Positions 39,778 to 50,996 of a stretch of DNA of 64,000 bases are shown piece after piece. A program made the position numbers and the translations under genes. Below the pieces are notes generated by a model. The model searched no databases. It was not told the DNA's origin and was given only the letters and a program-made list of their open reading frames with translations. Origin of the DNA: Lepidodermella squamata (lineage: Eukaryota > Gastrotricha); contig JBLDXI010000064.1 of assembly GCA_047495785.1 (NCBI GenBank), positions 496,001 through 560,000 of the forward strand, in the 5' to 3' direction. Numbering within the stretch: the stretch's first letter is position 1; every line of letters begins with the position of its first letter.

Positions 39778-40828
39778 CAACAACAAGCAATCGAGATGCT
39801 GAAATTTGAGAATGCACATAAGATTGCAATATATCGATCACCTTGCCTGCTTTCTTTCCTTTACCTTACTTTTTGTGAGAGAAATCAAACTTCAAGTTGA
39901 TGGTTGATGGACCATAGAATATCGGGAAATCAAAATAAAATGGGACAAATTTTATATCGTTGGATAGAGAAAATTCTCAGCAAGCTCAGGTAAACAGATT
40001 TTTTTAGAATTTTCATAGAATTTCCAGATGAGCCCTGCCTGAATAGCGATTCGAGCGAAAGAAATTCAACCGATGGTTTAAGTTGTCTAACTGAAATTCT
40101 TCCCATAAGAGGAGTCTTTTGATGATAAACTACGGTCGAATTACGCAGAATTCAAATAATGTGAATACTACCACACGTATGACCCTAACAATAAATGCGC
40201 GAAATAGGGTGCTCGATCTAGGGGTATTCCAAATGTTTATGACATAAGGGCCCCTGTGGTTTTTTGGGATTTACCTCGGCATCGGGTTCTTTAGCAAATA
40301 TCAGAAATTAACTATCATCAGCGCGAATTCGTACTGATCGCGTGACTGACTAAAACATGTTCGGCATTAGAAGCCAAGATAAAAAAGAACTACATTTTTA
40401 CAGTTTTCAGCTCTTCATTCCGTCGTAGCAACAACATCCAACAGAATATTATTTGTTATGTTGACGAGTAGATCTTCTTTATATCGGCCGGCCATTTACT
40501 ACTCAGGCCTTGGCCATTTTCTTCGGCGGCGCTGACTCTCAGCTACTACATCAGCTACACGTGATGCCATGCCGCCACCGGCGCCTACGCACGTGCTGTA
40601 ATACGAAGCTGAGTATAAGCCTTGTATTAATGCTTGTTTACTCGCGGCTCATATGATATAATGTAAGCACTCTCTCACGAATTATTTATAAGGTCGTATT
40701 TTAGTTGTGCTAAGAGTGATACCCTGCTCGCTACTTGCCTACAGGCTTTTCTCTACGCTACCCTCAACTAAGGTAATAGCAATTTATGTAAAACTAGGCT
40801 ATCAGCTATCAATAGGTTGCGTTTTCGT
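39778..40828. other. Intergenic stretch without a recognised gene
   Basis: A/T-rich to about 40,430, then a G/C-richer block (40,460-40,780) with some LTR-like composition but no supported ends or primer site. No coding domain seen. Confidence 0.4.
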
Positions 40829-40890
40829 GATAAGATAAGAGAGTGGCGCAGTCTCTTACCACATCTCGACCAAACATCCGCATCGGATTT
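40829..40890 (+). promoter_or_regulatory. Conserved upstream element of sulfotransferase 2
   Basis: TGATAAGATAAGAGAGTGG, then TCTCTTACCACATC, then CCGCATCGG, ending about 30 bases before the start codon. Two overlapping GATA sites are present here rather than one. Arrangement matches the other two copies. Confidence 0.55.
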
Positions 40891-40917
40891 TAACTTAGAA
40901 AACAACCGTAACACATA

Positions 40918-41871
40918 ATGTCCGCTCCTGAACATCAACACCATGGCCCGCCTGATCTTGAGATGATCAAGAAATTCATGGCTGACTTCGCCGATACGTG
41001 GAGGCCGCTGGGAGGCAACAAACAAGACGGCATGCCCCGAGCCCTGTTCAACGGTCACTGGCTGCCGGCGTTCCTGCCAACGTACTGGCCAGAAATCTAC
41101 AACTTCCCTGTTACTAGCAACGATGTGGTCATTTTGAGCTTTCCGAAATGCGGCAGTCACTGGCTGCACTACATCACGTACCTGATTAAAACGGGCGATT
41201 TCGACAGCACCCAGCAACACATGATTATGGAACTGCCGAAACCGCTGATGGCGGGCGCTCTTGAACGCTACGGCGCAACGCCAGGTTCGAAAATTCTGGC
41301 CACGCATTTGATGCCTAGCATGCTGCCTAAGAAAGTCTACAACGCGAAGCTGATCTACATCTATCGAAATGCGAAAGACGCTGCCGTTTCCTTTTACCAC
41401 CACTTTGTAGGCTTGGATAACCCGAACTTTCCGTTCAAGCTCACGTTTGATCAATTTGCGAGAAACTACATCAAAGGAGATTTCCTTTTCGGGCCTTACC
41501 ACACCCACGTGAAAGCTTACCAGCAACTGAAACAAGATGGTAAGGATATTCTGATACTCCGATATGAAGATGTGAAAAAGGACCCATCTGGGGCGATTCG
41601 CAAAATTGCTGCCCATCTTGGCAAAGACCTTGACGATGCGACAGTTGAGAAGATTCGAGAACGTACAAGCTTCTCGCAAATGCGTGAAAACAGAAATTAC
41701 AACTGGTCTGACGCGAAGCAGGCCGGCGTTTTTGCTAAGGATGCTGAATTTCTGAGGAAGGGCGAAGTCGGCGACTGGCGCAATCATTTCAAAGATCCAC
41801 AATTGTTGGCTGATTTCGAGAAGTATATCGCCGACAATTTGCCGCCAGAATTGATTATACCATGTGAATGA
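40918..41871 (+). CDS. Cytosolic sulfotransferase 2
   Basis: Intronless, 317 residues, colinear with sulfotransferase 1 throughout. PAPS loop LSFPKCGSHWLHYI, with Ser in place of Thr after Cys-Gly. Catalytic His in ATHLMPSMLPKK; 3'-phosphate motif YIYRNAKDAAVSFYHH; C-terminal RKGEVGDWRNHFKD. From about residue 190 the protein is nearly identical to copy 1, while the acceptor-binding middle differs more, suggesting altered substrate range or recent exchange of the 3' half. Substrate unknown. Ends with tandem TGA TAG stops. Confidence 0.9.
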   Translation: MSAPEHQHHGPPDLEMIKKFMADFADTWRPLGGNKQDGMPRALFNGHWLPAFLPTYWPEIYNFPVTSNDVVILSFPKCGSHWLHYITYLIKTGDFDSTQQHMIMELPKPLMAGALERYGATPGSKILATHLMPSMLPKKVYNAKLIYIYRNAKDAAVSFYHHFVGLDNPNFPFKLTFDQFARNYIKGDFLFGPYHTHVKAYQQLKQDGKDILILRYEDVKKDPSGAIRKIAAHLGKDLDDATVEKIRERTSFSQMRENRNYNWSDAKQAGVFAKDAEFLRKGEVGDWRNHFKDPQLLADFEKYIADNLPPELIIPCE

Positions 41872-42765
41872 TAGCAGAACCAAAATAATTTTATCAATTT
41901 TGCATTTGCTGGATGATTTTAGCGATTCGACCTGCCAATTCTAATTGGAAATTTCATAAAAGAAATGTGTCATCTGCGTGGCTTCAAATTGTATTATTGT
42001 TGCAAATTCAGGTCAAGTAAACATTTTCAGTTGTCTAGTACCTTCAGTCCAGCAGTACTTTCCACTACTGTGTCCCTTTTCATTCGTTCACTGAGGCATC
42101 CTAATAACTAGTTAACCCAAGAAAATTCTTCACCAGAACTGAATGTTTTCGCAATCATACCTTCGCTACGAATAATTTTAAAACAACACATGTGTCGCGA
42201 AGCGGGTTAAGAAACACGGTCGAATCAATAATCAATGTGATCTACGTGGTTGCAGCAAATGTTGCTAGGAGAAACTAGCCAAAGGCCTGAACATAAACTA
42301 TTGGCTACCTTAGGGAAATAAATCCAAGAGCCAAGTTCAACTCTAATAATTTCTGCTATGATGCATGACATGGAGGATTTTTTTAATTTATAATGACTCT
42401 CTCCGCATTATGATTTTTATTTGTAATCACTGGCAAATCAGCCGAGAAAGCAACATTTGATCAACCGCGGTGAACGCATACTTTTTGCATAAAAAATGTA
42501 CCATGGCAGCGCAAAAACGTGTAAGGCCGAATTTGCACGTAGGCGAGCTTGGTAGCCACTGAATAATTTATTCATACGCCGTAGAATTTCAGATGTCCAC
42601 AAAGATTTGTTGCTGCAAAGCAGCGTGAAAGATATCCCACATTATTACCTGCAATACCTCGAGTTCATAAAAATATTAACATCGCGCGCAAAAAATGGTG
42701 GAAAATCAATGTTGAGTCGGGCTTGCTCACTGCGACTATTATCAAAATAATATCAAATCTATAAA
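41872..42765. other. Intergenic stretch without a recognised gene
   Basis: A/T-rich sequence between sulfotransferase 2 and the large adhesive-protein gene. I see no coding domain, repeat or distinctive motif. Confidence 0.4.
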
Positions 42766-45700
42766 ATGATTTTGCTTCTAACGGCAGCGCTATGCCACAG
42801 CGTTGCTGCTGGAGGTTATCACTACAACATCTACCCCGGAATGGCCTTCGGCCCAGTTAAGGCCGGCTACGACCTCTCAATCCACCTTGTCGGAAATCTA
42901 AGCTCCGTTCAATCAGCCGTAGCTTGTATGGCTTCGTGTAATTCGAACGATCTCTGCAGGTCTGGCCAATTCACAGCGACTAACCAAACGTGCTACTTAT
43001 GGAGCTTTGATTTGCCTGGCTCAACGATTGCTCAAGTCCTAGCGAATGCGGACGCAACATCTTTTTCAGTGGCATCGCAGGGTCTGATGAAGAAATCGCG
43101 CCAGTGTTCGGCGAAATCTTCTTGCGCTGTAACAGCGACATGGGATGCAATACTCAAATCAGCTTGGACAGCGCCTTGCTTGTTGCAGCAAGTTTCAGGC
43201 ACTGAAATTGTTGACTTTGATAATTCTTACGTAACCGACTTTGGTTACTCCTCGAGCTCTGTCTTGAGCGACGAGAAGCCGCCACTCGGCCATCTCTACG
43301 AAAATCATCCGCATTATTTCGGGTTCGGTAATAATCCTCCAGTTGGTTCTTGGTTTAAAATCGATCTGCAACGCTTCGTTTGGATGACGGAATTCCAGCT
43401 TTACTGCGCAAACTGTTTATTCAAGCTAAAAGTCGAGTGGAGTTTTGATGGATTGGCTTTCCAAGCGATTGATAATGGCCATGGCCAGAACAAGTTGTGG
43501 AATCCTATCGAAGGCAATACTTCGATTTTCACGCCTTTCCGGCCGGTTCTTACAAAGCACGTCAGATTTTCAAACACATTCGAGAATAGAACGGCGTTTC
43601 AAAGCAAGGCGAAAGCGGCAGTTAAAGGCTCCCCGGCAAATTGCTTTGATCCTTTAGGCATGGAAACTAATGAAATTGGAGATTCTCAACTTTCGACCGA
43701 AACTGTTGCAGTAGCAAAGCCGTATTACTCGCGGCTGAATTGGGGGTTGGCCGCGTATGCTAACAGCATGCCTTTGATAATTGACTTGAGGAAACAGACC
43801 GTGGTCACTGCTGTTCAAATTCAGGGCTGCGCCATGCCTAATTCTTGGGTCAAAGTGTTCACCTTGAGCTACAAGGCTGGGTCGAGTGATAACTGGGCTG
43901 AGCTGCAGGACAAATATGGTCAAGCTGCTTTCGCGGGTAACGTCGACGCGTTGACCATCGTAACAGTTGTATTCCCGTGGCCGATTGTTGCGCAATACTT
44001 CAGGATTGAGCCGATTTCATTCTCTGGCGCGAAGCCTTGTTACAAAATCGAACTGCTTGGCTGTAGAACTATCCCAAGGTATACACCGAATATTGCCTTC
44101 AAAGCTCCTATAGCCAAAACGTTTGCCTTGGCGACTGATGCTTTGGTTGGAATCCCAGGTGCCTCAGTTTTGACTGGCGACCGTGTAATCCGGGAGAGAA
44201 GTTTCACAAACTGCACGAAGCTGCGAACAGGTGATGGGACGCCTTGGTCCAGGTCTTACGTCACAATTGATTTGGGCGAGACGAAAACTATCACGTCTGT
44301 GGAAATTGCAACCCCGCAACTCGACCCAGCATTCACACTCGTCCCAGATGGCTATTGGCCCCTTGACATATTGCGTCGAGCTGACGATCTGAGCGGCAAT
44401 GGCAACAACGGCGTCTACTCAACCGCATTGACATTTGGCTCGGGTGTTGCTGGGCGGGCTCTGTCTGCCCTCGTGTGGTCCGGCTCTGGCAAAATGTTTC
44501 TACCGATGGATAATTTGGCTGCTGACAAAAATAACGGCTGGACATTCTCAGCATGGGTGTGGCACACGAGTGGCATTATCAATTTGTTCAGCTCAACTCA
44601 AGGAAAGTAAGCCTCAGAATGGAAAGCTTATGTATTGACAAATGTAACGACGCTTTTCCGTAGTATTTGTATGCGAATTTGGATTGACGATGCAGGGACG
44701 TTTCTAGTGGATCAATCTCGGGCATGCAACGACACTGGGAGCTTCCCTAAAATCCATGGTTTCGTAATCATCGATAAAAATCGCTGGGTTCACACCGCTG
44801 TGACATTCGACTGCCGCTCAGGTATCGCTCGAGCTTTCATCGATCGCATCCTTCGCGGTATTTTTGCGGTCAGCTGCTTTACTCCGACTGCAGTCAAAGT
44901 AAATGCTTACCTCGTGGTGGGTGGCGCATGGACCGGGAGGCTAGCACACATCCAAATATACAAACGGGCCTTGGACAACGCTGAGATTGATCAGAGTGCC
45001 CGAGCTCCTTGGACTCGTGAGTAAAGGCACTATATCGCCAATTTATCTAATATATGGTCTGAATTTGTAGCCCCGATGCCTGTTGTGCTGTATCCGTTGG
45101 CCTGCAACCTGGCTGATCTCATTACGCCAAGCTATCCGTTTACAGCAGTTGGAAACCCGACGTGCGACAATATGCTCAGCTACAGCAGCACGTAAATCAA
45201 AATTACATCATTTTGAAATCAAACATCAAGTTGCTCACCAAAAACGTTTGAACACTTATGCCCTCGACTTTGACCGAATCTCGCATATGCCTAATTTCTC
45301 TGTTTTTAATGACAATGAATTATGGTCATTTCAAAATTGTTGTTAAGCACCTCGATGATTCATCAGACGGTTTGAAAAACAATTGCTTTTTTCTATTTAG
45401 CGCATGGAGGCTCAATTCTCAATCTGATTATTTATGGATAAAATCTGCTTCATCCCGCTTTTACATCCAACCTTGGACATTCTCGCTCCTGTTTCATTTC
45501 AAACCGGCTAGTTTTGGCGGATTGTTGATGGGCTGGACGAATGAGTTGAATTCAACAGCCTTTGAAACTGGGATGAGCACATCGTCAACGGGCTACCTTC
45601 AAATTGTTGCTACTTGCGCTGGCTCAACATCACCTTTCACGCTAACGTCTTCGAAAAAACTGCTACTGAATCAGTGGAACTATGTTGGATTTCATTACAT

Positions 45701-48700
45701 AGTAGCGTCAGGTAATACTTTTTTGATGCAAGAAGGCGAATTCGTCACCTCGTGGTCAGCACGCTGTGACGGCTTCGGAATACAAACCGATGGGACGTAT
45801 TTCAGAATCGGAGGTGCAAACAGCCATCCGGCGAGCTATGCGTGCGTGCAACTGTATAACAGCGCCGTATTGCTTACGCCAAGATTCGCCCATTCCTCGA
45901 GGCGATGCCCGCTAACCAGCTCAATGAAAGCCGTTCTGTTAACACCCTTCGACTACAACAACGGCCTGTCTACAGTCGATGGTACAACTGATGTGCTAAC
46001 TGCGGCTGGATCGTCCCTGCGTGGGCCTGCGTTCCCCTGGTCGACGGGCAACACGGAGGTGTTTCGATTTTCTCCGGCTGCGGCTAATTCACTGAGTACG
46101 CCTTCATATTCTATTAATTACAAGGTCGGCTTCAACCGCTCTGCCCCTCTGCCATCCTATACCGTGGCAATCCACGCAATGCTGTTTCCAAATTTCACTG
46201 CTGGCAGCCAGCCAATATTCCAACTGGCCATGGTTACATCTCCTCTTCTCCAGCTGCTCTACAACTCGACGGACATGTCGATATCCTACATGGTGAATTG
46301 CGGTGGAGTGCAGACTGCAAACGATACCGGCAACGCGGCTGTTAATCGCTGGCAGCACCTGCTTTTGAACGTCGATTTCACAGCAGGCGGTCATCGCATC
46401 ACTGGCTACCGTGATGGCATTGCTGGGACAACGCAAAGCTTCGGCGATTGCATTCCTGGTGACACGAATGGCCTCGTCATAGGAAGGGTATGGTCTGCTT
46501 TTTCAACATCATAAAATGTTCTCAAGCCAAAAGTGACAGGTGGCAAAATGGGCTCAAGTTGTAGGGTAACCTCAGTGTATGCTATTGTGCATGTTCAACC
46601 TGTGAATGAGGGATTACGGCTAAAATACGGCCTTTATTTTAGGTTCTGCCTTCTACTATGTATGCTACGGTATCGATCTTTCCATAGTGAATAATTTATT
46701 AGAGGTGAATTTGAAAAGAAAGGATGGTAACATTTGAGAGCCCTAGCTAGAACAATTAGTTTATCGAGGTTGCGAATTTTCGCGTAAGGGAATACTCTAT
46801 GGCTTTTACATGGAGAAATTCAATTCCCCATGATCTAAAACCCCGAGGCGAGTCCGACGAAGCCGGCGACCCTATTTAGAGAGTTTTAGAGAGCATAAAA
46901 ACATATTAAAATTCGCCATCTTTTAGGATGTCTCGAGCAGTGCGTCCTTCACAGGGTTGATGACGTGGCTGGCAATATACCAAAGCCCTGTAGATTCACT
47001 CCTAGCCATGGAGCTTGCTAATCAAATTCCTACCCCCAATACCTGTAAGTGCTGAAACTTTATAATACCTTGACGATAACAAAGTTATTGCGCTTTCAGT
47101 GGAGGGCCACGTTTGCGAGTCTGACCTGTCATTTACATCGGCCTGGACTTACAGTTCAAACTACTCCTCTGCTTCCCCCTGCGTTTGCCCTGGATCGGGT
47201 GATGTTCGTGGCTCTATAGCTTGCAGTTGGACCCCAGCGACCTTGTCGAACACGGAATTCTTGACTCTGAACTTCGGCGAGCAGAAAATCGTTACATCGA
47301 TTGCAACATCTGGCGATTCGGTGAATAACTGCTTTGTCCGAACCTACCGACTGTCGTACAGCACTAATGGCGTTACCTTCAAAACATTCCACGATCGAGC
47401 CATCATCAACTAAAGTAACCCGACATATAATAAATTCTCGAAAAATGAAATAAATGTCGATAGATTTTCGTTGCAAACAACGATTCAACGTCGACTCAGT
47501 GGAGCTTCATCAGGCCTCACGTCATAGCCCGGCATCTCAGATTCCATCCTGAATCATGGAGTACTCACATTTGTTTGAAATGGCGAGTTCGAGGATGCGC
47601 GCGTAAGATTATAAAATTACTTATAATTCTGCAATGATAATTTTTCGAAACTCATTAGATCAATTTTGTAACATTGAGCTTTACGATAGCGAATCCGTTG
47701 AAACTGCTTCGAGTGCAACAAATCCTAGTGATTTGAGCAGGAATGACATCGGCAACTCAGACTGGATCCCACTCGCCTCAGATCGTCAGCCCTACTTCCA
47801 AATCACATTCACCGAACTGAAAATCGTCAACATTGTCGCGGTTCAATCTAGCGCTACCCTGGCTGCCTGGATTGAAAAGTATCACCTGACCTATCGGCTA
47901 AAGGGCGACAGTAGCAAATGGGTAGCTTACACCGGCAACAGTGGGTCGAGAATTAGAATTTTCGATGGACCATCCAGTGGTCCGAATTCTGAACCTTTCG
48001 TCAACTACCTTAAACCACCTCTAGTTGCATTCGCCATCCGATTGTACGTGGACGATTACACTCTACAGCCGATAGGACGCTTCAGCTTCAAGGGCTGTTC
48101 CTACGCCGACGTTGGATACGCCATTACAGAGCTGAGAGTTGCTGTTTCCAACAGCGTCCCGACTTCCTTCTCTAGTGCAGTATTGAAGAGCTGCAACAAT
48201 GCCGGCGACAGTGCGTCCATTGACCCTAATGTTCCTTTTGACACTAGAATGTCCGTGCCCTGTGTTCCACCCGCAACTGGCCGTTATGTCAACGTGATAT
48301 CTATCTCTCGCGACGCCATCATTTTGATATGTAAAGTTGAAGCTAGCACTGAAACTGGGACGAATTACGCTCTGTTCAAGAAAGTCACATCGTCAAGTTT
48401 TTCGGCTTCACTCAGCGCTGTCATGACTGATGGCTCATTCTTTCCATCAAGCAGCGGCGGGACCGCTGACTTCTGGTTTCTGATCGACATTGGCCAGTCG
48501 ATTTACGTGTCGAAGATAGTTCCGACGGTTTCTTATATTACCGTTAGTTTATTCAATGCGGTGAGTTACGAAGTCGTTTCCCGAGTCGGTGATGAATCAT
48601 CGGCCAGTGCAGCGGTCAATCCTATTTGTGATATCTATCGAGCGTATCGCTTCCCGAATTTGGTGATCGGCCAAGCGCTTACGATGTACTGCACGCCTCC

Positions 48701-48776
48701 GTTGCTGGGTCGATACATTCGCGTCGAAAAATCAGGCGCAATGTCGATAACATTCTCTGAAATTTTAGTCTACTAA
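42766..48776 (+). CDS. Large secreted adhesive protein: PAN-like, discoidin, LamG and F-type-lectin domains
   Basis: Exons 42766-44606, 44664-45016, 45071-45191, 45401-46487, 46927-47044, 47100-47414, 47464-47602, 47659-48776. Signal peptide MILLLTAALCHSVAA; a Cys-rich PAN/apple-like region (to about residue 105); two or three discoidin (F5/8C) domains ending in KIELLGC-type strands; LamG-type domains (VPDGYWPLDILRRADDLSGN and later WTFSLLFHF, RWQHLLLNV); further discoidin domains; and two C-terminal F-type-lectin-like domains (GRYVNVISISRDAI; GRYIRVEKSGAMSITFSEIL). Likely extracellular glycan or cell-surface binding. In exon 47100-47414 an in-frame TAA appears two codons before the splice site; deleting one T would restore both frame and phase to the next exon. 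No transmembrane segment seen. Confidence 0.75.
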
Positions 48777-49374
48777 GAATACTGACTGCATATATTTTGA
48801 CTTGATTCCTTGTAATGGTCACTATGGATCATCATATATCGATGGATTGCTGTAATCAAGGGCTGTCGATTGGAGCCCGATCGAATTATGATTTTTGCCT
48901 TCGAAGTAAAAACAATGCGCAATAATCGTGTTTTTTGGCCAAAACGTAAACCTGACTGTGCCGCGTGGACTTTCATCGGACACCAATCGATAAACCCTTG
49001 CTTACAGCAATCGATTGATATATAATGAAGCATAGTGACCCTCCACGGTTCGGCCACTATGGCAATGGAAAATATTGTTCATCTCGTATGCCGTATGCCG
49101 TAAGCCTATGCCGTATAAGCTTAGATCCTCTGATTACAACTCTAATTTTAAGCGATTTTTCGTTATCTTGTCTTTCTCGAGTCTGATTTGATCTTATACC
49201 CTCATAAATCGCATTCAAATAAATAAATAATTAAGTAAGTAATTCATGAATTAATAAAAAATTGTGCGACTATCAAAAAGGCAATATTGCGACATAAATG
49301 TTCCATGTGTGTAATTCTGAAACGTACTGCACGTGATTTTTCACAATCTCCAAGATAACGACGCAGGGTGTGGC
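48777..49374. other. Intergenic stretch without a recognised gene
   Basis: Contains an imperfect inverted arrangement around 48,820-49,030 (TCGATGGATTGCTGTAATCA and, inverted, CAGCAATCGATTGA). No gene domain recognised. Confidence 0.35.
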
Positions 49375-49431
49375 GATAAGACCCGAGTGGGTTTTCTCTT
49401 ACCACATCGCAGCTTGGAAAACCACACCGGG
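49375..49431 (+). promoter_or_regulatory. Conserved upstream element of sulfotransferase 3
   Basis: CGATAAGACCCGAGTGGG, then TCTCTTACCACATC, then CCACACCGGG. Closest in sequence to the element of sulfotransferase 1. It lies about 43-99 bases before the present start codon. Confidence 0.55.
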
Positions 49432-49473
49432 ATTTCACATCAGCTTCTTTGTATCTAGACCCTGATCATCGCC

Positions 49474-50367
49474 ATGGCAGAATTAGCAGAGACTTGGAAG
49501 CACCTGGGCACCGACGGAGAAGGCATGCCCCGAGCTCTGTTCAACGGCTACTGGGAGCCCGCGTTCATGCCGACGTACTGGCCGCAAATTTACAACTTCC
49601 CGCTGACCAGCGACGACGTGGTTGTTCTGAGCTTCCCTAAATGCGGCACCCACTGGTTGCACTACATCGTGTATTTGATTCAGACTCGCAATTTCGACAG
49701 CCCTCCACCGCACGATGAACGCGTGCTGTTCGAACTGCCGAGAGATTTCAAGCCATCCGCCCTTGAAAGCTACGCCGCGAAACCAGGGCCGAAAATCCCA
49801 ACGTCCCACTTACCACCTTGCCTGTTGCCGAAAAGCATATTCAACGCAAAGTTGATTTACATTTACCGAAATGCGAAAGACGCGGCTGTTTCCTTTTACC
49901 ACCATATGCTTGCTATGAAGAACTTTCCGTTCAACCTCACGTTCGAACAGTATGCGAGGAAATACATCAGTGGTGATTTTTTGTTCGGGCCTTACCACAC
50001 CCACGTAAAGGCGTTCCACCAGTTGAAACAAGAAGGCAGGGACATTTTGATGCTTCGTTATGAGGATGTCAAAAAGGACCCAGCTGGTGCGATTCGGCAG
50101 CTTGCAATATACCTTGGCAAGGAGTTGGATGATGCAACTGTTGAAAGAATTCGCGAGCTTACAAGCTTTTCGAAAATGCGAAACAACGAAGTTTATAACT
50201 GGGCTGGCGCAAAGCAGGCCGGGGTTTTCGCTAAAGATGCTGAATTTATCCGAAAGGGCGAAGTCGGCGACTGGCGAAATCATTTCAAAGACCCGCAGCT
50301 TTTGGCTGATTTCGAAAAATATATAACTGATAATCTGCCACCAGAGCTTATTATACCTAGTAAATGA
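49474..50367 (+). CDS. Cytosolic sulfotransferase 3 (shortened N-terminus)
   Basis: Intronless, 297 residues. Carries LSFPKCGTHWLHYI, TSHLPPCLLPK, YIYRNAKDAAVSFYHH and RKGEVGDWRNHFKD. Compared with the paralogues it lacks about 20 N-terminal residues: the homologous start is replaced by TCTAGACCCTGATCATC, and translation most simply begins at the next in-frame ATG. The PPPHDER insertion in the acceptor region differs from the others. All catalytic motifs are intact, so activity is likely; substrate unknown. Confidence 0.88.
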   Translation: MAELAETWKHLGTDGEGMPRALFNGYWEPAFMPTYWPQIYNFPLTSDDVVVLSFPKCGTHWLHYIVYLIQTRNFDSPPPHDERVLFELPRDFKPSALESYAAKPGPKIPTSHLPPCLLPKSIFNAKLIYIYRNAKDAAVSFYHHMLAMKNFPFNLTFEQYARKYISGDFLFGPYHTHVKAFHQLKQEGRDILMLRYEDVKKDPAGAIRQLAIYLGKELDDATVERIRELTSFSKMRNNEVYNWAGAKQAGVFAKDAEFIRKGEVGDWRNHFKDPQLLADFEKYITDNLPPELIIPSK

Positions 50368-50996
50368 TAGTGTTATAAATACTCTAAACAAATTTATTAT
50401 CGCTTTGAGTGAATGATTTCAGCAATTCAAACATAGGTATTTTCGATTCATTATTGATTTGTTTACCAACTGAAAAATCGAAAGTGAATATTGAGTTCAA
50501 GTAAAACATCTGGAAAGATTTAATTGGCTTTGATTCGAGGTTTCCGATGCGGACAGTTTTTCGCAGTGTATACGACCTAACATCGGTTCGATTGCGATTA
50601 TTGGGCTAACAAATCAAGCTAAGGAAAGGGGAAAGTATTTCAAATTCGTCAGAATTTCAAATTTTTGGGCTGTTCATGTTCTCAATAGATTTGGCGTCAT
50701 CAGGTGCTTCAATAGCCGAATGACGATTTTTTGATTTTTTACGAATAATCTTTTCAAGTCCGATTCGGCGAATCATTTCCTGAACCTGTGATAGAGTTTT
50801 GTTTGTTTTTTTTCGTGGCAAAAACAATTAAGAATCCCCATTGGTTATTACTGCCGAAACAAAATGATCGATGTTGAATCAACAGGATACTGCTGAGCTG
50901 TTTCCGTTCGAGATGCCTGGTTGATTTCAATATTCCATCCAAAAAAAAGTTAGCAATTCATGGAGTATCCACTATTCGAATTTTCTCGAAATACAA
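50368..50996. other. Intergenic stretch without a recognised gene
   Basis: A/T-rich; the promoter of the first fused-channel gene should be here. No repeat or distinctive motif recognised. Confidence 0.35.

Noticed and set aside
40460-40780. Possible solo LTR
   Set aside because: TG/CA-like ends can be picked by eye, but there is no matching target duplication, primer site or partner.
40768-41883. 371-codon open frame antisense to sulfotransferase 2, with similar antisense frames at the other two copies
   Set aside because: It mirrors the sense gene's codon composition, has no recognisable domain, and the sense strand carries all catalytic motifs.
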